A stretch of 64,000 bases of DNA from Mycolicibacterium chlorophenolicum (GTDB taxonomy: Bacteria; Actinomycetota; Actinomycetes; Mycobacteriales; Mycobacteriaceae): contig NZ_JYNL01000020.1 in NCBI RefSeq assembly GCF_001044235.1, forward strand, positions 739,785 to 803,784, read 5' to 3'. Shown one piece after another: positions 58,836 through 64,000 of this stretch. The notes beneath the pieces were generated by a model. It was not told the DNA's origin. It saw only the letters and a list, made by a program, of their open reading frames with translations, and made no database searches. Each line of letters begins with the position of its first letter. The stretch's first letter is position 1. Made by a program: the position numbers and the translations under genes.

Positions 58836-59447
58836 TCAGTCGACGTCGGGAAGCGTTGCACCCGTGGATGATTCGGCGTACTGGCGCATGAGCCGCAGCG
58901 CGGTGGCGCGGTCCAGCTGCGGGTCCCGGGCGACGATGCGGTAGCCGAGGTAGTCCTCCATCGCCATCAGCGTCATCGCGATGTCGCGGGCGGGTGCGGA
59001 CAGCGCGAACGCTCCCGCCGCGGCGCCGGACTCCAGCAGATCGGCGTAGAGACCGACCTGCCGGTGATAGATGCCCTGGACGTCGCGGCGTTGGTCGAGC
59101 TCGAACCCCGCGGCGAGCACCGCGCGCCAGATCGCCCGCCATTCCGCGTCGTCGGCGCCCGTGGGTAGTCCGGCGGCGATCGTCATCGCCAGTTGCGCGG
59201 CCGGATCGTCGGTCTGCTCCCCGAGGCGGCGCCGCTCGTCGTAGAAGCGCACGTCGGAGCGCAGCGCGAGCTCGGACAGCAGCTGCGCCATGTCCCGGAA
59301 GTAGTACCGGACGGCATTCGTGGTCAGCCCGATCTCCGCGGCGACGTCGGCGAGCTTGAGCGCGGCCAGGTCGTGGCGCTCGATCAGCGAGATCGCCGCG
59401 TCCATGATGTCGCGGCGTCGCTGCGCCTGCGTGTTGGGCCGCCCCAC
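58836..59447 (-). CDS. TetR-family regulator
   Basis: 203 residues from a GTG at 59447 (GGAGGTGAGG upstream). HTH near 30-70 (LKLADVAAEIGLTTNAVRYY). Divergent from the DmpA-type peptidase gene; the palindrome at 59531-59548 lies between them, so it is the likely regulator of the peptidase-permease operon. Confidence 0.88.
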   Translation of the reverse strand: MGRPNTQAQRRRDIMDAAISLIERHDLAALKLADVAAEIGLTTNAVRYYFRDMAQLLSELALRSDVRFYDERRRLGEQTDDPAAQLAMTIAAGLPTGADDAEWRAIWRAVLAAGFELDQRRDVQGIYHRQVGLYADLLESGAAAGAFALSAPARDIAMTLMAMEDYLGYRIVARDPQLDRATALRLMRQYAESSTGATLPDVD

Positions 59448-59530
59448 GGTGTCCTCACCTCCTGCGCGCAGAATCCGTGCCGCACCGATTCTGCTCCTCC
59501 CCTTGCGCGGCGCCGCACACGGGCGCATAG

Positions 59531-59548
59531 TTCTTTTCCACTAAAGAA
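59531..59548. promoter_or_regulatory. TetR operator candidate upstream of peptidase operon
   Basis: TTCTTT-N6-AAAGAA, perfect 6+6 repeat, AT-rich, 22 bp before the peptidase ATG. Confidence 0.6.
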
Positions 59549-59569
59549 AAAAACGGAAACGAGCGCAGC

Positions 59570-60679
59570 ATGCGGGCCAGAGATCTGGGCATCGTCATCG
59601 GGGACCACCCCACCGGAGCCGCCAACGCGATCACCGACGTTCCCGGCGTGCGCGTCGGGCACACGACGCTGGACGCCGCGGGCCCGCCGGCCGTGCACAC
59701 GGGCGTGACCGTCGTCATCCCGCACGACGACATCTGGACCGAGCCGGTCTTCGCCGGCTCACACCGCCTCAACGGCAGCGGCGAGCTGACCGGGCTGGAG
59801 TGGATCCGGGAGTCCGGCGAACTCACCACGCCGATCGGCCTGACCAACACCCACAGCGTCGGCGTCGTGCGCGACGAGCTGGTGGCCGCGCAGGTGCGCG
59901 CCCGCGGTGAGGGTCTCTACTGGTCGCTGCCCGTGGTCGGGGAGACCTATGACGGCCTGCTCAACGACATCAACGGATTTCACATCAGGCCCGAGCACAT
60001 CCGCTCCGCGCTCGCGGACGCGTCGACCGCACGACCCGCCGAGGGCAACGTCGGCGGCGGCACCGGCATGATCTGTCACGGCTTCAAGGGCGGCATCGGC
60101 ACCTCGTCGCGCATCACCGAGACCACGCTGGGCCGCTACACCGTGGGAGTGCTCGTGCAGGCCAACCACGGCCGCCGGGAACGGTTGCGCATCAACGGAA
60201 TCGGAGTCGGAGAGACGATCGGGCCCGCGGCGGTGCCGCTGCCCGAGCTGCCCGACCGCTACGAGCCGGGGTCGGGATCGATCATCGTGATCGTCGCGAC
60301 CGACGCCCCGCTGCTCCCCCACCAGTGCACGCGGTTGGCGCAGCGCTCGGCGCTGGCGGTCAGCCGGCTCGGGGGGACCGGTGAACAGTACAGCGGCGAC
60401 CTGATGCTGGCCTTCTCGACCGGCAACCGCGGAATCCCGCCCTACGCATGGGACGAGGACGCCGGCACGGCGTACCCCGAGGTGCCGGTGCGCATGGTGG
60501 CGCCGCAACTGATGACCCGGCTGTTCGATCTGACGATCGAGGCCACCGAGGAGGCCATCGTCAACGCGATGGTGGCCGCGACGACCACGACCGGCCGCAA
60601 CGGCGTCACCGCCCACGCGCTCGACCACGCCCTGCTCTGCCAAGCACTTTCGATCCCTCGACTGCAGGAGACCTCATGA
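59570..60679 (+). CDS. P1/DmpA-type aminopeptidase (family S58)
   Basis: 369 residues. Family motifs: AITDVPGVRVGHTTL near 20-34, THSVGVVRDE, GNVGGGTGMICHGFKGGIG near 159-177, and GSGSIIVIVATDAPLLPHQ. Members self-cleave before a Ser that becomes the N-terminal nucleophile; by analogy the cut is Gly236/Ser237, giving two chains. They release D- or beta-amino acids from peptides, amides and esters. Cytosolic. Co-translated with an APC permease, it probably handles the imported compound. Confidence 0.88.
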   Translation: MRARDLGIVIGDHPTGAANAITDVPGVRVGHTTLDAAGPPAVHTGVTVVIPHDDIWTEPVFAGSHRLNGSGELTGLEWIRESGELTTPIGLTNTHSVGVVRDELVAAQVRARGEGLYWSLPVVGETYDGLLNDINGFHIRPEHIRSALADASTARPAEGNVGGGTGMICHGFKGGIGTSSRITETTLGRYTVGVLVQANHGRRERLRINGIGVGETIGPAAVPLPELPDRYEPGSGSIIVIVATDAPLLPHQCTRLAQRSALAVSRLGGTGEQYSGDLMLAFSTGNRGIPPYAWDEDAGTAYPEVPVRMVAPQLMTRLFDLTIEATEEAIVNAMVAATTTTGRNGVTAHALDHALLCQALSIPRLQETS

Positions 60680-62094
60680 CCACCTCCACCACCCCGGACA
60701 CCCGGCGCCTCACCGGACATCTCGGACCCGTCGGCATCGTGTTCATGGTCGTCGCCGCGGCCGCACCGCTGACCGTGATCGGCGGCAACATGCCGCTGGC
60801 GATGGGCCTGGGCAACGGCGCCGGCGCGCCCGTCGGCTTCGTCATCGCGGCGCTGGTGCTGCTGGTCTTCAGCATCGGATTCGTCACGATGACACCCCAT
60901 GTCCCCGAGGCCGGCGCCTTCTTCTCCTATGTCACGGTCGGTCTCGGCGAGCGGATGGGCAAGGGCATCGCGGTGGTGGCGCTGATCGCCTACACCGCGA
61001 TCCAGATCGGCATCTACGGCTACATCGGCTGGGCGATCGCCGACACCGCCGCGCACTATCACGGTCCCCAGATCCCCTGGCCGGTCTACTCTTTCGCGGT
61101 ACTGGCGATCGTCGCGGTCCTGGGTTACCGGCACATCGAGGTGAGCGCCAAGGTGCTGGGCGTCGCGCTGGCGCTCGAGATCGGCATCGTGGTGGTCCTC
61201 GACGTGGTGATGGTCGCCGAGCCCTGGCCGGCCGGTGTCACGTTCGCGTCGTTCGACCCGGCGGTGTTCACCCAGGGCACGATCGGGATCGCCATCCTGT
61301 TCGCGCTGACCGGCTTCATCGGATTCGAGGCCACCGCGGTGTTCCGCGACGAGGCGCGCGATCCGGAGCGGACCATCCCGCGGGCGACCTACGCCGCCGT
61401 GATCATCATCGGCGCCTTCTACGCGATCACCGTGTGGGCGTTCGTCGTCGCCCTGGGTCCCGACCAGGTGACGGGGGTGGCGCAGCAGACCCTGGACGGG
61501 GACGGCAACATGCTGCTGGACACCACCGGCGCCACCCTGGGCACGGTCGGTCGGGACATCGTCAACGTCCTGCTGCTCACCAGCCTGTTCGCCTGTGTGC
61601 TGTCGTTCCACAACGTGATCGCCCGCTACCAGTTCGTGTTGGCCGGTAAGGGATTGCTGCCCGCCCGCCTCGCCGCGGTGCACGACGACCACCTGTCGCC
61701 GTCGTTCTCCTCGGTCGTCCAGACCGTCACGGCCGCAGTCATCGTCGGCATCCTCGCGATCCTCGGTATCGACCCGCTGGTCGGGGTGTTCGGCTCGATG
61801 GCCGGTGTCGCGACGGTCGGCATGGTGGTGCTCATGCTGACCACCTCCATCGCGGTGCTGGTGTTCTTCCTGCGCCACCGCGACCGCGCGGCCGGCGGCC
61901 TGTGGTCGACGCGCGTCGCGCCCGCGCTGGCCGTACTCGGGCTGCTGGCCAGCCTGTGGCTGGTGCTGTCGAACTTCACGTTGGTCACCGGCGGCAGCGC
62001 GGCACTGAGCACGGTGCTGGCCGCGATTCCGTTCGCCGGCTTGATCATCGGGTTCGTGGCCTGGCGGCCGTCGCGGTCGCTGGCGTCCGGCTAG
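60676..62094 (+). CDS. APC-superfamily amino-acid permease
   Basis: 472 residues, about 12 membrane helices; GGNMPLAMGLGNGAGAPVGF in helix 1, FALTGFIGFEATAVFRDEAR in helix 6, SFHNVIARYQFVLAGKGLLP in helix 8. The ATG overlaps the peptidase stop by 4 nt with AGGAG 6 nt upstream. Substrate likely an amino acid, amide or short peptide used by the peptidase. Its TAG stop and the opposite gene's TAG stop share the palindrome CTAG. Confidence 0.88.
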   Translation: MTTSTTPDTRRLTGHLGPVGIVFMVVAAAAPLTVIGGNMPLAMGLGNGAGAPVGFVIAALVLLVFSIGFVTMTPHVPEAGAFFSYVTVGLGERMGKGIAVVALIAYTAIQIGIYGYIGWAIADTAAHYHGPQIPWPVYSFAVLAIVAVLGYRHIEVSAKVLGVALALEIGIVVVLDVVMVAEPWPAGVTFASFDPAVFTQGTIGIAILFALTGFIGFEATAVFRDEARDPERTIPRATYAAVIIIGAFYAITVWAFVVALGPDQVTGVAQQTLDGDGNMLLDTTGATLGTVGRDIVNVLLLTSLFACVLSFHNVIARYQFVLAGKGLLPARLAAVHDDHLSPSFSSVVQTVTAAVIVGILAILGIDPLVGVFGSMAGVATVGMVVLMLTTSIAVLVFFLRHRDRAAGGLWSTRVAPALAVLGLLASLWLVLSNFTLVTGGSAALSTVLAAIPFAGLIIGFVAWRPSRSLASG

Positions 62095-63692
62095 CGGGTG
62101 CGCTCCGCCGCAGCGGCGTCCACGACCATCACCGCGACATGCAGCGACGTCATCGATTCCCCGTCGTCGAGGTCGACGCCCAAGGCGTCGCGGATCGCGG
62201 CGAGGCGCTTGTAGAGTGCGGGCCTGCTCATGTGCAGGCGCTGCGCCAGCGCGGCCTTGTTGCCGGCGAGACGCAGGTACTCCCGCAGCACCGCGAGATC
62301 CGACGGCATCGCCCCCGAATCGTCGGACAGCACGGCCTTCAACTCCGTTTCGGCGAACCGCTGCACGCGCCGGTCGTCACGCAGCAGGGACAGAAGCCCG
62401 CGCAGCCGGACGTCCGACGCCCGGAAGTAAGGGCGCTCCCCCGGCCGCAGCGCCGAGGCGACCTCGGCGATGTGCGCCGCCTCGGCCAACCCGGCGACGG
62501 CGTCGGTGATCCGCTCGGCCGGCGGCCCGAGCGCCAGCACCGACGTCGTCACCCCGTCGACCCGGTGCACCTCCTCGCGCAGCCGGTTCCCCAGAGACTC
62601 CAGCGTGCGATCGACGGAGCGCGAGTCCTTGAGCGCCAGAACCATTCCCACCTCGGCATCACCGCGCCGGGAGAACAGGCCCGAGTGGCCGGCCGCCTTC
62701 ACCGTGTGCGCCACCGCGTCCAGGAAGGCGATGTTGCGGCGATGGTCGGCGACCGGATCGGCCGACGGCGCCACGCGAGCGGCGCGCACCACCGCCGGAA
62801 AGTACTGGGCGCAGCGACGCAGCCCGAACGCCTGTGCCCGCGCCGCCGCGTCGCGCTCGTCGGTGATGCGGCCGCGCAGCACATCGTCGATGAGGCCGCT
62901 CTGGGCCTGCTGCTGCAGACCGGTCCTGTCCTGTTCGATCATCCGGTGCATGGCCAACGCGGCCGCGGCGCGCTCGAGCACCATCGTGGTGCGCAGGGCA
63001 TCGGCAGGCGCCCGGGGTACCACCAGCCGCCCCCACTGCTGCGATCGCGGCCCGACGCCGGTGACCGTCCACGGCTCGGCGTTCTCCCCGCGTCCGGTGT
63101 GGCGGCGGGACCGGCGCTCCCAGTCGTCGAGCAGATCGGCAACGATGCCGGTGGAGGCCGCCAGCGCCTGATGCGACAGGTCCTCCAGGACGACGGGCTC
63201 GTCGAGCATGCGCGCCGCCGCGTCGACGATCCCATTGAGCGAGGCCCGTTTCATGCTGAGATCGGTGAAGGTCTCGTGCACGCGGCGGTCGAACGCGACC
63301 TCCTCGTACTGTTCGGCGACGATGCGGCGGTGTACGGCCTCGGTGATGTCGACGAACCGGACCGTACGGTGCAGAACGATCAGGGCGAGGTCGAGATCGT
63401 CGGCGATGCCGCCGACCCCGGCCGGCAGCTCCTCCACCTGCGAACCGACCTCGACGACGACGCCGAGGGCGCCCGCATCGGCCAGGCCCCGCAGGTACTT
63501 TCGCGGTGAGCGGGCCAGCGCCGCGCCGGTGGTGAGGACCAGCTCGCCACCCTGGAGCAGACTGGACAGGTCGGCCAGATCGCTGCTGTGCACCCACCGG
63601 ATCGGCTCGTCCCATCGTTGCGCGCTGAGCACCTCGGGCGCACCGCGCTGCACCGCAGGCAGTTCGATCACCTCACCGACGGTCAACGACAT
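62091..63692 (-). CDS. PucR-family regulator
   Basis: 533 residues from the ATG at 63692. N-terminal PucR domain (MSLTVGEVIELPAVQRG), a GGDEF-like middle, and the C-terminal HTH: LREYLRLAGNKAALAQRLHM, RPALYKRL. PucR regulators control amino acid or purine catabolism. It is leaderless and divergent from mmsA, its likely target. It could also act on the convergent peptidase-permease operon, but TetR is the nearer candidate. Confidence 0.9.
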   Translation of the reverse strand: MSLTVGEVIELPAVQRGAPEVLSAQRWDEPIRWVHSSDLADLSSLLQGGELVLTTGAALARSPRKYLRGLADAGALGVVVEVGSQVEELPAGVGGIADDLDLALIVLHRTVRFVDITEAVHRRIVAEQYEEVAFDRRVHETFTDLSMKRASLNGIVDAAARMLDEPVVLEDLSHQALAASTGIVADLLDDWERRSRRHTGRGENAEPWTVTGVGPRSQQWGRLVVPRAPADALRTTMVLERAAAALAMHRMIEQDRTGLQQQAQSGLIDDVLRGRITDERDAAARAQAFGLRRCAQYFPAVVRAARVAPSADPVADHRRNIAFLDAVAHTVKAAGHSGLFSRRGDAEVGMVLALKDSRSVDRTLESLGNRLREEVHRVDGVTTSVLALGPPAERITDAVAGLAEAAHIAEVASALRPGERPYFRASDVRLRGLLSLLRDDRRVQRFAETELKAVLSDDSGAMPSDLAVLREYLRLAGNKAALAQRLHMSRPALYKRLAAIRDALGVDLDDGESMTSLHVAVMVVDAAAAERTR

Positions 63693-63710
63693 TGACACAG
63701 TGTAATGCGG
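63692..63710. promoter_or_regulatory. PucR promoter/operator region
   Basis: -10 TACACT on the minus strand at 63704-63699, 6 nt, then the ATG at 63692. CATTGACAC and GTGTAATG form an imperfect palindrome over it, and TTGACAC occurs again 31 bp away at 63723, upstream of mmsA. Confidence 0.45.
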
Positions 63711-63772
63711 AGTCCCCATTCGTTGACACTCTGCATCTGGCGAGGAGCTCGCGGGCGCGCGAGGCTGGACGT

Positions 63773-64000
63773 ATGGCTGCGCAGATTGCCCATTGGGTCA
63801 ATGACGAAGTTTTTGCTGGTACCAGTGGTGCTTCTGCGCCGGTGACGAATCCGGCGACCGGGGTGGTGACCGGGCAGGTCGCGTTGGCCTCGGTCGCTGA
63901 CGCGCGCCACGTGATCGACGCCGCCGCCGCGGCGTTCCCCGCCTGGCGGGACACCTCGCTGGCCAAACGCACCCAGATCCTGTTCCGATTCCGCGAACTC
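63773..64000 (+). CDS. mmsA: methylmalonate-semialdehyde dehydrogenase, N-terminal part (cut by window end)
   Basis: The first 76 residues: IAHWVNDEVFAGTSGASAPV, NPATGVVTGQVALASV, AAFPAWRDTSLAKRTQILFR. This is the typical start of MmsA-type CoA-acylating aldehyde dehydrogenases of valine/thymine/inositol degradation; the catalytic region lies outside. Divergent from the PucR gene. Confidence 0.8.
   Translation, partial: MAAQIAHWVNDEVFAGTSGASAPVTNPATGVVTGQVALASVADARHVIDAAAAAFPAWRDTSLAKRTQILFRFREL

Overview
The window reads as chromosomal DNA of a rapid-growing mycobacterium (Mycolicibacterium type). The evidence is the very high GC, the density of fadE/fadA/fadD, SDR and F420-dependent genes, and a gene order that runs with M. 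tuberculosis Rv3050c-Rv3063. That order is TetR, then nrdE-nrdI-nrdH, an FMN reductase, TetR, dinB2, SDR, TetR, cyp136, ligB and cstA, with lineage-specific genes inserted between. A second block, 48.3-52.3 kb, matches Rv1355c-Rv1354c. I compared these from memory of the families, not by a search. I saw no rRNA, tRNA, CRISPR array, insertion sequence or prophage.

Layout. 1-8 kb: a partial ABC exporter; a LuxR-type regulator with two degenerate HD-GYP domains, divergent from a zinc-ribbon class III adenylate cyclase; a TetR regulator; a geranylgeranyl-reductase-family flavoenzyme; a SUKH-like protein; a VOC protein; and a LysR effector domain without HTH, divergent from a DUF5997 protein. 8-18 kb: the nrdHIE operon (no nrdF in the window) with NrdR-like boxes, then dinB2, an AAA ATPase and cyp136 with their regulators. 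18-29 kb: a stand-alone LeuA regulatory domain behind a leaderless leader peptide, a TauE/SafE transporter, a kinase-like APH protein, poxB, an SDR, a membrane-anchored sulfite-oxidase-like protein, ligB, and cstA-ybdD.

29-38 kb: an NTF2-like protein with two F420-type LLM oxidoreductases, a FadD, an 800-residue secreted protein with three homologous repeats, and a KAS III/sulfotransferase gene pair. 38.7-46.7 kb: an NYN nuclease, then a complete beta-oxidation-type set (enoyl-CoA hydratase, two thiolases, two acyl-CoA dehydrogenases, SDR, MaoC) with its own GntR regulator and a matching palindrome. 47.5-53 kb: a GNAT-like putative acyl-amino-acid synthase coupled to an E1/nitroreductase fusion and a GGDEF-EAL protein. 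53-56.6 kb: a paired fadE heteromer and a universal stress protein with a DosR-type box. 56.6-64 kb: an EEP phosphatase/nuclease, a nucleotidyltransferase, a PE-PPE-domain protein, a DmpA-type peptidase with an APC permease, a PucR regulator and the start of mmsA.

A recurring theme is leaderless transcription. At least eleven start codons lie 6-7 nt after a TANNNT -10 hexamer. The most unusual items, in my view, are the GNAT/E1-nitroreductase/c-di-GMP cluster, the LeuA-domain gene with its attenuator, the LysR-like protein with an AT-hook tail, and the KAS III/sulfotransferase pair near the triple-repeat secreted protein.
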